NCBI RefSeq assembly: GCF_000763495.1
Contig: NZ_CP009576.1
Location: 878,001-942,000 of the forward strand
Length of the DNA: 64,000 bases
Direction: 5' to 3'
DNA from: Listeria ivanovii subsp. londoniensis
Lineage (GTDB): Bacteria > Bacillota > Bacilli > Lactobacillales > Listeriaceae
Shown here one piece after another: positions 53,401-61,426 of the stretch. Under the pieces are notes generated by a model, which searched no databases, was not told the DNA's origin, and saw only the letters and a list, made by a program, of their open reading frames with translations. Position 1 is the stretch's first letter, and each line of letters starts with the position of its first letter. A program made the translations under genes and the position numbers.

Positions 53401-54863
53401 TGAAAAAACCAAAAGAGCGTGTTATGTTTACAAAAGAAATGAAGAAAACTTATACAATTTTAGCACCACAGCTAGCGCCGACTCATTTTGAAATGTTAGA
53501 AGCTGCTTTTAAAGTAGGTGGCTATAATTTAGAAGTTCTTCCAGCCGTTACGCCTCGTGCAGTGGATGAAGGTTTGCGTTATGTAAATAATGATGCGTGT
53601 TACCCAGCCATTTTGACGATTGGACAAATGATGGATGCTCTAAAACATGGTGATTATGATTTGAATAACTTAGCTGTTTTAATGACGCAAACAGGTGGCG
53701 GATGTCGGGCAACTAACTACATCTCGATGCTGAAAAAAGCGTTAGGTGAAGCAGGAATTGATCATATCCCAGTCATTTCTCTCAATGCAAATGGGCTAGA
53801 AAAGCAGCCAGGATTTAAATTAACACCGAAAATACTTGTTCGGCTCTTAGCAGGGATTAGCTTAGGGGATGGGCTTGATCGGATGCTTTACCGGACAAGA
53901 CCTTATGAAGTAGAAAAAGGAAGTGCAAATAAACTATTCCGTAAATATTTGGATGCTGGCCGCGATTTAATGGAGAATTATTCTCTATCCGCATACAAAA
54001 AACTTGCAAACGAAATGGTGCAAGCTTTCGATCAACTACCAATAACAAACGAAGTGAAACCACGAGTAGGGGTAGTTGGGGAAATACTTGTAAAATTCCA
54101 TCCGGGTGCAAATAATGATATTGTTGATGTTATTGAAGAAGAGGGCGGGGAAGCGGTAGTACCTGATTTGACTGATTTCATCTTGTATTGCTGCTACGAT
54201 GATCATTTTGCTGCAAATACATTTGGCCGCTCGAAAGTAAAATCTTTCGCAAAACAAAGTGTCGCAATCCCATTAATTAATCAATTCCGGAAACCCGTTA
54301 CAGATGCGCTGAAGAAAAGTGAGCGTTTTGAAGCTCCAGCTAGTATTGAATCCATAGCTGAAAAAGCAAGCCAGTTACTGTCGCTTGGAAATAAAATGGG
54401 TGAAGGGTGGTTTTTAACAGGAGAAATGTTTGAGTTACTAGATAGTAATGTGCCAAATATTGCTTGCTTACAACCATTTGCTTGTTTGCCAAACCACATC
54501 ACCGGTCGTGGAATGATTAAGGGATTGAAAAAAATGTATCCAGAAGCGAATATCATGTCAATTGATTACGATGCAGGATCTAGTTCAGTTAACCAATTAA
54601 ACCGAATCAAGCTAATGCTGTCGATTGCAAGAAAACAACTAGAAGGAACTGAAGTAGTTACTGAAAAAGAAACAAATACAAGATTTAACCCAAGAGAAAA
54701 AATTCTTGGCAAAGCAAAACAAGTTAGAGAGAGTGCCCCAGTTGAAATGATTGGCAATAAAGTCAAACAGGCTAGAGAAGCTGATCCAGTGGGCGCAATT
54801 GCTCAAAAAGTAAAACATGTCGCTTCCTCCACTAGTGAACATGTTCAAACAGATAACGATTAA
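50433..54863 (+). CDS. Double BcrAD/BadFG activase fused to a dehydratase-like region (1476 aa)
   Basis: Two ASKHA ATPase modules in tandem: the first (~1-275) with GLDVGSTTAKAVA, GGEDAKII, NACAGGTGAF and ASRCGVF; the second (~320-585) with GIDAGSTTTKLIL, GGQDMKCMKI, EACSAGCGSF and GSRCTVF. The Cys residues resemble those holding the bridging [4Fe-4S] cluster in 2-hydroxyacyl-CoA dehydratase activators. Then a Cys-rich linker (SRCNLCSNTCQL, ~615) and a DUF2229/HgdB-like half with GCGLDAITTDM, NNDACYPAIL, TQTGGGCRATNY and CLQPFACLPNH. The tail (~1410-1476) has basic repeats. Likely an ATP-driven, Fe-S-dependent radical enzyme system; the substrate is unknown. Oxygen sensitivity would fit anaerobic growth. 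Confidence 0.85.
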   Translation: MIHAGLDVGSTTAKAVALNDQGDILFQTYRRHYSDIKKVTLEIMQDMQKKCGMTEMTFKITGSSGLAISKFLNVPFVQEVIACTEAVEQVIPETDVVIELGGEDAKIIYFSGGIEQRMNNACAGGTGAFIDQIATLLQTDPTGLNELAQNANTIYPIASRCGVFAKTDVQPLLNEGARKEDIAASIFQSVVTQTISGLACGRPIRGKVAFLGGPLTFLDQLRYRFTETLKMKESDIIAPQNAEYFIALGTAFTGLNDVPTKVEDMINRLSNMDMTTMATDTVILPALFENETDLEDFRARHNKMKAKRAKLEDYEGDAYLGIDAGSTTTKLILMSQSNEILYSFYASNNGNPLQSVIDATSDLYEILPEKVRVAQSGITGYGESLIKAALKIDVGEIETVAHYRAAREFLPDVDFILDIGGQDMKCMKIKKGALDSLMLNEACSAGCGSFLETFAQTLNLSIEEFAARALEAKAPVDLGSRCTVFMNSKVKQVQKEGVSMEDLSAGLAYSVVKNALQKVIKLRSPKDIGEKVIVQGGTFYNESVLRAFELLTGREVIRPDIAGMMGAYGAALIAREHYETGEVTEMLVLEKLREFSAETSQSRCNLCSNTCQLTVTRFGDDRMFVSGNRCERGERVEKTRNVLPNLYAYKLKRTFDYKSLKKSEATRGTIGIPRALNVFENYPLWHTILTNLGFRVVLSSKSSKNLYDKGIETIASEAVCFPAKLTHGHIMDLIKKKADRIFYPSVVYEKPEFGEATNNFNCPVVAGYPEVIRVNVDALEEKNIPMISPFLTLDNEKALISQMSLAFPEVPAADMEEAVKAGLEEAELCRKDIQEEGEAALTYIKKNKIKGIVLAGHPYHIDPEVNHGIPELITMNGMAVLTEDSISHLGEIDHKLRVENQWKYHARLYRAASFTAKSEDLEFVQLTSFGCGLDAITTDMCQEIIEGHNKVYTLLKIDEINNLGAARIRVRSLKAAMEEREKNNVKPTRMKKPKERVMFTKEMKKTYTILAPQLAPTHFEMLEAAFKVGGYNLEVLPAVTPRAVDEGLRYVNNDACYPAILTIGQMMDALKHGDYDLNNLAVLMTQTGGGCRATNYISMLKKALGEAGIDHIPVISLNANGLEKQPGFKLTPKILVRLLAGISLGDGLDRMLYRTRPYEVEKGSANKLFRKYLDAGRDLMENYSLSAYKKLANEMVQAFDQLPITNEVKPRVGVVGEILVKFHPGANNDIVDVIEEEGGEAVVPDLTDFILYCCYDDHFAANTFGRSKVKSFAKQSVAIPLINQFRKPVTDALKKSERFEAPASIESIAEKASQLLSLGNKMGEGWFLTGEMFELLDSNVPNIACLQPFACLPNHITGRGMIKGLKKMYPEANIMSIDYDAGSSSVNQLNRIKLMLSIARKQLEGTEVVTEKETNTRFNPREKILGKAKQVRESAPVEMIGNKVKQAREADPVGAIAQKVKHVASSTSEHVQTDND

Positions 54864-54911
54864 AAAAGATTGTAAGCAGATAGGGAAACCTGATTGCTTA
54901 CAATCTTTTTT
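54862..54911. terminator. Bidirectional terminator between the fusion gene and ybaK
   Basis: AAAAAAGATTGTAAGCA (54862-54878) pairs perfectly with TGCTTACAATCTTTTTT (54895-54911). Confidence 0.92.
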
Positions 54912-55387
54912 TATTTTTTAGTAATCGAAGCAAATGTGCCGCGGATAATTTGAATTAAGTCAGCAGGAGCAATGACGATTTGTAAACCTCTTTTTCCAGC
55001 TGAAATTAGTATCTCATCTAAAGTCTCTGCGCTACTATCGATAAATGTAGGAAATAACTTTTTCATCCCAATCGGTGAACAGCCACCGCGAACATATCCA
55101 GTTAATTTTTCAAGAGTGCTCACAGGGACTAATTCACATTTTTTATTTGCGCTTATTTTAGCAATTTTTTTAAGATTTATCGTTTTATCCGCTGGAATAC
55201 AAGCAACGATATGTCCGGTTTTATCACCAATTAAACAAATAGTTTTGAAAATGTGAGAGGGTTCATCACCTGTTTTTAACGCAACATGTATGGCATCAAG
55301 AGAATGCTCATTCCAAGCATATTCACGAAGCTGGTAAGAAATTTTTTGTTGATCTAACATTCGACAAGCATTTGTTTTCTTATTCAC
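54911..55387 (-). CDS. ybaK: YbaK/EbsC-type aminoacyl-tRNA deacylase
   Basis: 158 residues, the normal length. HIFKTICLIGD carries the conserved Lys region, then KISANKKCELVP, YVRGGCSPIGMKK (~97-109) and GLQIVIAPADLI. YbaK removes Cys from Cys-tRNA(Pro) to prevent misincorporation. It shares its terminator with the convergent fusion gene. Confidence 0.92.
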   Translation of the reverse strand: MNKKTNACRMLDQQKISYQLREYAWNEHSLDAIHVALKTGDEPSHIFKTICLIGDKTGHIVACIPADKTINLKKIAKISANKKCELVPVSTLEKLTGYVRGGCSPIGMKKLFPTFIDSSAETLDEILISAGKRGLQIVIAPADLIQIIRGTFASITKK

Positions 55388-55508
55388 AATTCCACCTCGA
55401 GATCAGTCTATTTATGTACAATTTATGACACTTTCACTATTTCCATTGGTTTTTCTGCATTGTTTGGTTACAATGTAGAGGTATCTAAAAAGGAAAGGGA
55501 GATTATTA

Positions 55509-56159
55509 ATGAAAAAAGGATTATTTAGCATGATTATGTTGCTTGCTATGATGTTAGTTTTAACAGCATGTGGAGCATCACGAGTTGAACCAAAAGAAGC
55601 AGGAGAAATTACTGTAAACTCTGTTGTTTACAATAAAGATACTGACAAAGTGAAAGATGTATACGGTGAAGACGGTACAGCCTTCGAAAAAGAATTCGAA
55701 ACAAGTTTTAAAGAAAGCTTCATCAGTACTTTCAGCGCTAGCTTTTCTAGTGATGTTAACTTAGACAAAGAAGTAGACGAATTCTACAAAGCATTACGCA
55801 AGCAAGTAAACGAAAAAACTTCTTACACTACTAAAGTAACAAATGACGACAAAGAAAGTCCAGAAATTCAATTTGCAGTTAAAGGATTGGACATGAAAGG
55901 CGTTCAGACGGAATTAACAGAAGAATTAACAAAAGCAGTAACAGCTGATCCATCAATCGCAACAGATGATGAAAAAATGGCGAAGAAAACAATGGAAATT
56001 TATACAAAAGCTGTACAAAATGCAGATGCAGTATCAGAAACAAAAAATGTAAATCTTAAATTAACCGTAGATTCAAAAGATGATTCTCTTTGGAAAATGG
56101 AAAACGACATGGCCTTCATGCAAGAGCTAACTACAGCATTCTTTATGGGCGGCATGTAA
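55509..56159 (+). CDS. Lipoprotein of unknown function (216 aa)
   Basis: A lipoprotein signal with lipobox LTAC (Cys ~21) is followed by a helical domain rich in Lys/Glu (EFETSFKESFISTFSASF, KEVDEFYKALRKQ) and ends with short hydrophobic FFMGGM. It resembles DUF5105-like lipoproteins that occur in Listeria, though this is not verified. ATG preceded by AAGGGAG. Anchored to the outer face of the membrane. Confidence 0.75.
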   Translation: MKKGLFSMIMLLAMMLVLTACGASRVEPKEAGEITVNSVVYNKDTDKVKDVYGEDGTAFEKEFETSFKESFISTFSASFSSDVNLDKEVDEFYKALRKQVNEKTSYTTKVTNDDKESPEIQFAVKGLDMKGVQTELTEELTKAVTADPSIATDDEKMAKKTMEIYTKAVQNADAVSETKNVNLKLTVDSKDDSLWKMENDMAFMQELTTAFFMGGM

Positions 56160-56172
56160 TAAGAACAATATT

Positions 56173-56202
56173 AACCAACAACCCACAAGTTGTTGGTTTT
56201 TT
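56173..56202 (+). terminator. Terminator of the lipoprotein gene
   Basis: AACCAACAAC (56173-56182) pairs with GTTGTTGGTT (56189-56198) and runs into Ts. Confidence 0.9.
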
Positions 56203-56305
56203 TATGCAATAAACGCATCTTTTTTTATTTTAAGACTAGCTTTATTATTATTTATGTATTATTATTGTAATATAAGAAATATATTTGAAATAAAAGGAGA
56301 ACCTC

Positions 56306-57955
56306 ATGAAAAGCAAAAAATTTATCGTACTACTTTGTTTCCTTATTTCCATTGTTGCAATTGCCATTGTTATTGTGGTTGGAAAAAATAAAGTCACTGC
56401 ACTGCCGACAACGACACAAAAGTATGAATTGAAAACAGATACAAAAATCGAAACGGTGGAGTATAATTTAGGCAAAGGAATTTTCAGGAAAAACGGAAAA
56501 GCTGATTTGCCATATCAAAAACAAGGAGTACTGACATTCCCTAAAAATCAGAAAAATGTTCCTTTAGTCGTTATCATCCATGGTCGACATAATATTTCAG
56601 ATATGGAGAACATACCTGAAGAAGAAAATTATTATAAAGGTTTTACTTATTTAGCTCAGAATTTATCTAGACAAGGATACGCAGTGATATCAATTGATGT
56701 AAATGCTGAACATAATGAAAAAAATACAGATGACGCTAAGGATTATGGTAACTCAGAAAACTTTGAACGCCTAATCACGATATACAAAGAACACATCAAA
56801 GGATTAACCAAAGCAGTTAATGGAGATACTGCTATTTATGGCTCGAATATAACAAATAAAATTAACCTCTCGGATGTAACACTACTTGGTCATTCGCGTG
56901 GCGGTCAAGGGATTGATTTTTTAGCAACAGATTTACAAAAATCAGGCGATGATTCTATTAAAGGTTTGATTTCACTAACCCCTTCTAAAAACTTAAAAGA
57001 TGCACCTTATACGGATGTTCCACATGGTTTCGTTATAGCTGAATATGATCTGGATGTTAGTAATCTGGAAGGACAAGTTTCTTTTGATGAATTAAAAGCA
57101 AATAAAAATCGAAAATCATTTGCTAATAATGTTTTTTTACGAGGAGGAAATCACTATTATTTTAGTCGTAAATTAGATTTAGGAATGTCACAAAATATTC
57201 CTACTGATAACATATTAAAAAAAAATACGATTGATAGAAAACAGCATGAAATGTTTATTACTAAATATACAACAGAGTTTCTAGATGTTATTCATAATAA
57301 AATAAAACCGACTAATAACTTTAATGCAAGTAAAATTGCGCCGGCAAGTATGTATGGTATGAAGGTTATGAGTTCAATGTACGTATCAAATAGTAAGACA
57401 ATTTTTTCAGCTAATAAAAAAACAAAAATTTCTACATCAGATGCAAAAGCGCAATATGTTGTAGAATCTGTCAATGAAAATGACAATACAGCAAGATTTT
57501 TCAAACATCCTATTGAAAGTGAATTTAATACTAACGGCCCCAACTTAAATCTGCTAAATTTAAAATGGACAAAAAAAGATGGGTATGCAACTATCCAAAT
57601 GAATGATACTAATTTTAACGAGTTTTCAACTATCCGTTTTTCCATCGCTCAAGATAGTACAGATAAAATTAATCAAGCAAAAGATCAAGGGATGACGATT
57701 GTTTTTGAAGATAATAAAGGCAAGGAAGCAAAAATTGTCATGGATAATAAAACACCAGCACTAAACTATCTTTATGGTGTTGAATTTAAACTTTCAGAGA
57801 CATCTGAATGGCTTGGTTATACCCCTTTAACCGATTTAAGAATTCCATTAGATTTAATTAAAGGGATAGATATGAATAAAATAGAAAGTATTTCTTTCTT
57901 GTTTAATCAAACAGACCAAGGATCGATTATGTTACAAGATATAGTTTTACAATAA
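56306..57955 (+). CDS. Secreted/membrane-anchored alpha/beta hydrolase with a C-terminal beta domain
   Basis: 549 residues. An N-terminal hydrophobic anchor (~5-26), then a hydrolase core: VVIIHGRHN (oxyanion, ~92-100), LLGHSRGGQG (nucleophile Ser in Gly-x-Ser-x-Gly, ~195-204) and GGNHYYF (catalytic His). The last ~150 residues (from ~400) form a beta-rich region without recognised motif. It should act outside the membrane on an ester, possibly of a lipid or polymer. It follows AAAAGGAG and ends in the nested terminator. Confidence 0.8.
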   Translation: MKSKKFIVLLCFLISIVAIAIVIVVGKNKVTALPTTTQKYELKTDTKIETVEYNLGKGIFRKNGKADLPYQKQGVLTFPKNQKNVPLVVIIHGRHNISDMENIPEEENYYKGFTYLAQNLSRQGYAVISIDVNAEHNEKNTDDAKDYGNSENFERLITIYKEHIKGLTKAVNGDTAIYGSNITNKINLSDVTLLGHSRGGQGIDFLATDLQKSGDDSIKGLISLTPSKNLKDAPYTDVPHGFVIAEYDLDVSNLEGQVSFDELKANKNRKSFANNVFLRGGNHYYFSRKLDLGMSQNIPTDNILKKNTIDRKQHEMFITKYTTEFLDVIHNKIKPTNNFNASKIAPASMYGMKVMSSMYVSNSKTIFSANKKTKISTSDAKAQYVVESVNENDNTARFFKHPIESEFNTNGPNLNLLNLKWTKKDGYATIQMNDTNFNEFSTIRFSIAQDSTDKINQAKDQGMTIVFEDNKGKEAKIVMDNKTPALNYLYGVEFKLSETSEWLGYTPLTDLRIPLDLIKGIDMNKIESISFLFNQTDQGSIMLQDIVLQ

Positions 57956-57960
57956 AATAG

Positions 57961-58049
57961 AAAAGCAGCCGTAATGTAGTACACCCCCAAATTTAGACTA
58001 TAGAATCTAAATTTGGGGGTGTACTACAAAATTTTATGGATGCTTTTTT
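57961..58049 (+). terminator. Nested terminator: outer stem with a perfect 23-bp palindromic insert in its loop
   Basis: Outer arms 57961-57974 (AAAAGCAGCCGTAA) and 58034-58047 (TTATGGATGCTTTT) match at 12 of 14 positions and end in a T run. In the loop lies an inner palindrome with perfect 23-bp arms (57975-57997 and 58006-58028) that begins TGTAGTACACCCCC and ends with its complement, like two abutted IS3/IS150-type ends. Confidence 0.8.
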
Positions 58050-58076
58050 GTTCCTAATTAATAAGGAAAGCCTATT

Positions 58077-58778
58077 CTAAAAATAATAAAGTCCCGCGAC
58101 GATAAGAGCTGCTATCAGAATGCCAGGAACTAAATTTGCCACACGAATTTTTGTTAAGCCAAGTAAATTGAGACCGATTGCTAAAATCATAATACCACCA
58201 GTTGCCGTTATTTCACCAATAATTAGCGTCATTAAGTCTGCTGGGACAAATTTGTCAATTTGAGTGGCGAATAAGGCAATAATTCCTTCGAAAAGAAATA
58301 CTGGGATAGCTGAGAGCATAACGCCCCAACCGAGCGTCGTACTAAGGAGAAGCGCAATAAAACCATCCATAACGGATTTGGTGAAAAGTACGTCATGATT
58401 ACCACGAATGCCACTATCAAGTGCACCAATAATTCCCATTGCACCAATAACAAAAATAAGTGTCGATGTAACAAATCCTTTAGCGATATTACTTTTTCCG
58501 TTAGCTCCAACTTTTCGTTCAATCCAGTGACCAAGTTGATTGAGATGGTAGTCTATATTAATTAATTCCCCAATAACTGCACCAAAACAAATGCTTAAAA
58601 TAACAATAAGTGAATTGCTCGTTTTAAAAGCCATTTGGATTCCGAGGACAATGACGGATAAGCCCATGCCTTTCATTACGGTGTCTTTTATGCGTTCAGG
58701 GATATTATGTAATTTCATGCCAATTATGGAACCTATCAAAATTCCAAGTCCATTAACTAGCGCACCAAGTAAAACCAT
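58077..58778 (-). CDS. DUF554-family membrane protein
   Basis: 233 residues with about seven TM segments, a Gly-rich N-terminus (GALVNGLGILIGSIIGM) and a repeated inner motif (FGAVIGELINID; FVIGAMGIIGALDSGI), features of DUF554 (YdfK-like) proteins. Function is unknown; some related membrane proteins are implicated in transport. Ribosome-binding site GGGAGG precedes the ATG. Confidence 0.82.
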   Translation of the reverse strand: MVLLGALVNGLGILIGSIIGMKLHNIPERIKDTVMKGMGLSVIVLGIQMAFKTSNSLIVILSICFGAVIGELINIDYHLNQLGHWIERKVGANGKSNIAKGFVTSTLIFVIGAMGIIGALDSGIRGNHDVLFTKSVMDGFIALLLSTTLGWGVMLSAIPVFLFEGIIALFATQIDKFVPADLMTLIIGEITATGGIMILAIGLNLLGLTKIRVANLVPGILIAALIVAGLYYF

Positions 58779-58837
58779 TTTATTCCTCCCTTTTAAACCA
58801 TAACTTTATTATACAGTAACATACTCGGAATTGGCAC

Positions 58838-58876
58838 AAAAAAATCGAAGGAACTAAGTTGTCCTTCGATTTTTTT
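58838..58876 (-). terminator. Terminator of the NAD(P)-binding protein gene
   Basis: AAAAAAATCGAAGGA (58838-58852) pairs perfectly with TCCTTCGATTTTTTT (58862-58876). Confidence 0.92.
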
Positions 58877-58880
58877 AATA

Positions 58881-59522
58881 TTATTTTCCAGCCACAGTAA
58901 AACGCTCATTTAAATGGTTGGGTTTTTCGATTTCATCCACGATTGCAATAGCGAAGTCTTCCATGCTAATAAAGCTATTACCTTCACTGTTAAATAAGAG
59001 ATGATTTTCCCCTGACTGATAGCTGCCAGTGCGCTCGCCAGGCTCAAACATTGCAGGAGGACTAACATAGGTCCAACTGAAATGAGATTCATTTTCTTTT
59101 AAAGTGGTTAACTGTTTGGCTTGTGCTTCTGCAGTTGGAAAGTACGGTGCTTCTTTTAGCCCTTTCGATTCAAGTAACGTATTTCCATCGTCGTCAATTT
59201 GAAGGCTAGCTGCACCACCTACAACAACAAGTCGCGGTGAAACGGTACCATTTAAGATTTTCATTAAATGCTTCAGTGAGGTGACATGTTTATTAGCTTC
59301 TTCTGGACTAACACCATAGGCATTAACGACTACATTTAAATCGGACACATCAGAAAGTGTTAAATCGAATATGTCTTTTTGTAAAATATTGATATCTTTA
59401 TGTGTTTGCGTAATTTTCCCAGCATTCCTAACAATGGCTGTCACTTCATGGCCTCGATCTTTAGCTTCTTCTAAAATCCTTGAACCAGCTCGTCCCGTAG
59501 CACCAATTATACCAATTTTCAT
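58881..59522 (-). CDS. NAD(P)-binding Rossmann protein (NmrA/SDR-like)
   Basis: 213 residues starting KIGIIGATGRAGSRI, the dinucleotide-binding Gly-x-x-Gly-x-x-Gly of atypical short-chain dehydrogenases, then VVVNAYG, LVVVGGAAS and a C-terminal segment SMEDFAIAIVDEI. Members act as NAD(P)H-dependent reductases or redox sensors such as azoreductase-like quinone reductases. The start is preceded by AGGGGG, which itself is part of a hairpin. Confidence 0.85.
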   Translation of the reverse strand: MKIGIIGATGRAGSRILEEAKDRGHEVTAIVRNAGKITQTHKDINILQKDIFDLTLSDVSDLNVVVNAYGVSPEEANKHVTSLKHLMKILNGTVSPRLVVVGGAASLQIDDDGNTLLESKGLKEAPYFPTAEAQAKQLTTLKENESHFSWTYVSPPAMFEPGERTGSYQSGENHLLFNSEGNSFISMEDFAIAIVDEIEKPNHLNERFTVAGK

Positions 59523-59526
59523 AAAA

Positions 59527-59597
59527 AAAGCCCCCTATTCATTTTTGTGGAATAGATTCTTGCTTGTTAGAAGAATTATTCCCGAAAGAGGGGACTC
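59527..59597 (-). promoter_or_regulatory. Hairpin upstream of the NAD(P)-binding gene that includes its ribosome-binding site
   Basis: On the minus strand AGTCCCCT pairs with AGGGGGCT, which ends in TTTTTTT directly before the ATG; a second stem-loop sits inside. It can serve as terminator of rarD and can hide the AGGGGG Shine-Dalgarno of the next gene. Confidence 0.5.
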
Positions 59598-59608
59598 GAA
59601 AACATTTT

Positions 59609-60535
59609 TTAAGATTGTTCTTTTGCAGCTGCAGCTAATTGTTTGATTTTTGTTGCAGAATAAACATGTGAAATCGTGAAAATGATTAATGCGAGCCAGA
59701 TGAATGCGAAAGCGAACAACTGGATATGATCAAAACTTTCTTTGAAAAGTAACACACCAATTGCAAGCATCAAGGTAGGTCCAATATATTGCAAGAATCC
59801 AACCATTGTATAACTGATTTTCTTAGCCGCAGTGGCAAAGAGTAGAAGTGGAATTGCGGTGACAACTCCTGCTCCAATTAAAATAATATTTGTGCTGGAC
59901 GGATACTGCATCAAACCATTTGTTGCGAAAAATAATACATAAATCAATGCAAATGGCGTAATAATCATGGTTTCAAGCGTTAATCCAGTCCAAACAGAAA
60001 CGGGAACAAGTTTTTTTATTAACCCATAAAGCGAAAATGTCACAGCCATCCCGATTGCTGCCCAAGGAACGGATCCAAGGTGCCAAGTTAAGATTAGTAC
60101 ACCGATTGTAGCCGAAATAACAGCAATAATTTCGCCACGGCTTAACCGTTCTTTTAAAATAACAGTCGCAAGTAATACGTTGACAAGTGGATTTATGTAA
60201 TAGCCAAGACTTGCTTCGGTTACATGCCCGCTATTAACTGTATAAATGAATAAAAACCAGTTGCCTGTTACTAAAAACGCGGCAACAATAATCGCAATCA
60301 GCGTTTTTGGTTGTAGTAAAATAGCTTTCGTTTCCTCAAATACCATGGATGCCTTTCGTAAGCAGACAATCAAAAATAACATAAAAATAAAAGACCATAG
60401 TATTCTATAGGCTAAAATCTCCATTGGTGGAACATTTGTTACTAACTTCCAGTAAATCGGAAGGACTCCCCAGAACACATAAGCAAGAGCACCAGCCATA
60501 ATCCCGCCTAATTGTCCATTTTGTTTGTTTTCCAT
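59609..60535 (-). CDS. rarD: RarD/EamA-type drug-metabolite transporter
   Basis: 308 residues with 10 TM helices and the RarD pattern: GGIMAGALAYVFWGVLPIYWK at the first helix (~9-29), ILAYRILWSFIFML, LGYYINPLVNVLLA and FLQYIGPTLMLAIGVLLFKE. Members export metabolites or confer chloramphenicol tolerance. ATG 60535 is chosen (AGGGGG 11 bases before it) over the in-frame start 27 bases upstream. Confidence 0.88.
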   Translation of the reverse strand: MENKQNGQLGGIMAGALAYVFWGVLPIYWKLVTNVPPMEILAYRILWSFIFMLFLIVCLRKASMVFEETKAILLQPKTLIAIIVAAFLVTGNWFLFIYTVNSGHVTEASLGYYINPLVNVLLATVILKERLSRGEIIAVISATIGVLILTWHLGSVPWAAIGMAVTFSLYGLIKKLVPVSVWTGLTLETMIITPFALIYVLFFATNGLMQYPSSTNIILIGAGVVTAIPLLLFATAAKKISYTMVGFLQYIGPTLMLAIGVLLFKESFDHIQLFAFAFIWLALIIFTISHVYSATKIKQLAAAAKEQS

Positions 60536-60601
60536 AGTGATGTTAGCCCCCTTTTTAAGCAATAAACCTATTTTAGCGTAAAAGAGGATAGAAAGCTATA
60601 T

Positions 60602-60634
60602 AAAAATGCGAATAGGCTAGGCTATTCGCATTTT
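60602..60634 (-). terminator. Terminator of the yceI gene
   Basis: AAAATGCGAATAG (60603-60615) pairs perfectly with CTATTCGCATTTT (60622-60634); the A run gives Ts on the minus strand. Confidence 0.92.
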
Positions 60635-60641
60635 CAGGAAA

Positions 60642-61172
60642 TTATTTACTTGCTTCGATTTGGATGTTTAATTTAACTTCATCGCCAATTAGTACGCCGC
60701 CAGTTTCAAGTGCTGCGTTGTAGTTCAGGCCAAAGTCTTTACGGTTGAATTTACCTTTTGCTTCAAAACCAGCTACCATGTTGCCAGTGTTAGGATCTTT
60801 ACCAGTTCCCTCATAGCTTACCTCCAGTGTTAGTGGTTTTGTTACGTCGCGAATAGTTAAATCACCAGTAACAACATATTCATCATCACCATCAGGAGTG
60901 ATTTTCGTTGCTGTAAAAGTTACATTTGGATATTTTTCTACATTAAAGAAATCTTCACTTTTCAAATGTCCGTCACGTTGAGCTTGACGAGTGTCAACTG
61001 ATGCTGCATCAACGGAGAAGTTTAATTTTGCGCTTGTTAAGTCTTCTGGATCCATTTCGATGTCAGCTGTGAAATTACTGAAAGCACCTTTTACTTTTGA
61101 TACCATCATGTGTTTTACTTGAAATTCGATTGAACTATGCGCAGGGTCAACGTTCCATTTTTCTACTGTCAT
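60642..61172 (-). CDS. yceI: YceI-family isoprenoid-binding protein
   Basis: 176 residues: WNVDPAHSSIEFQVKHMM at the N-terminus, then LNFSVDAASVDTRQAQRDGHLKSEDFF (~47-73) and LEVSYEGTGKDP, the lipocalin-like YceI barrel that binds polyisoprenoids such as quinone tails. No signal peptide, so cytoplasmic here, unlike E. coli YceI. GGAGG precedes the ATG. The divergent neighbour is a MarR regulator. Confidence 0.92.
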   Translation of the reverse strand: MTVEKWNVDPAHSSIEFQVKHMMVSKVKGAFSNFTADIEMDPEDLTSAKLNFSVDAASVDTRQAQRDGHLKSEDFFNVEKYPNVTFTATKITPDGDDEYVVTGDLTIRDVTKPLTLEVSYEGTGKDPNTGNMVAGFEAKGKFNRKDFGLNYNAALETGGVLIGDEVKLNIQIEASK

Positions 61173-61222
61173 TTTTTCATTCCTCCAAATATGTTTTTTT
61201 ATAAAAGCATTCTATTATAATC

Positions 61223-61412
61223 TAACCTATTTGGGCCTAGATTAAACCTAGTGAAAAATACTTTTACGAATAAGAAAAGCGTACTGCTTAACTGTTAATA
61301 AATAAACTATAACACACTTACTTTTAATAAGCAACTATAAAATCGTAATAAGTTTTATGTTTTTTTTGTAAATATGATTGAGTTTTCGTCCTAAAGTGCG
61401 TAGAATAGGTTA
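61223..61412. promoter_or_regulatory. Divergent yceI-marR region with shared AATAGGTTA elements
   Basis: TAACCTATT (61223-61231), i.e. AATAGGTTA on the yceI strand, lies near a TATAAT-type -10 for yceI, and AATAGGTTA recurs at 61404-61412 just before the marR ribosome-binding site. These may be sites of the MarR protein. Nothing else is recognisable in the 254-bp gap. Confidence 0.4.
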
Positions 61413-61426
61413 TAAGAGGAGGTTGG

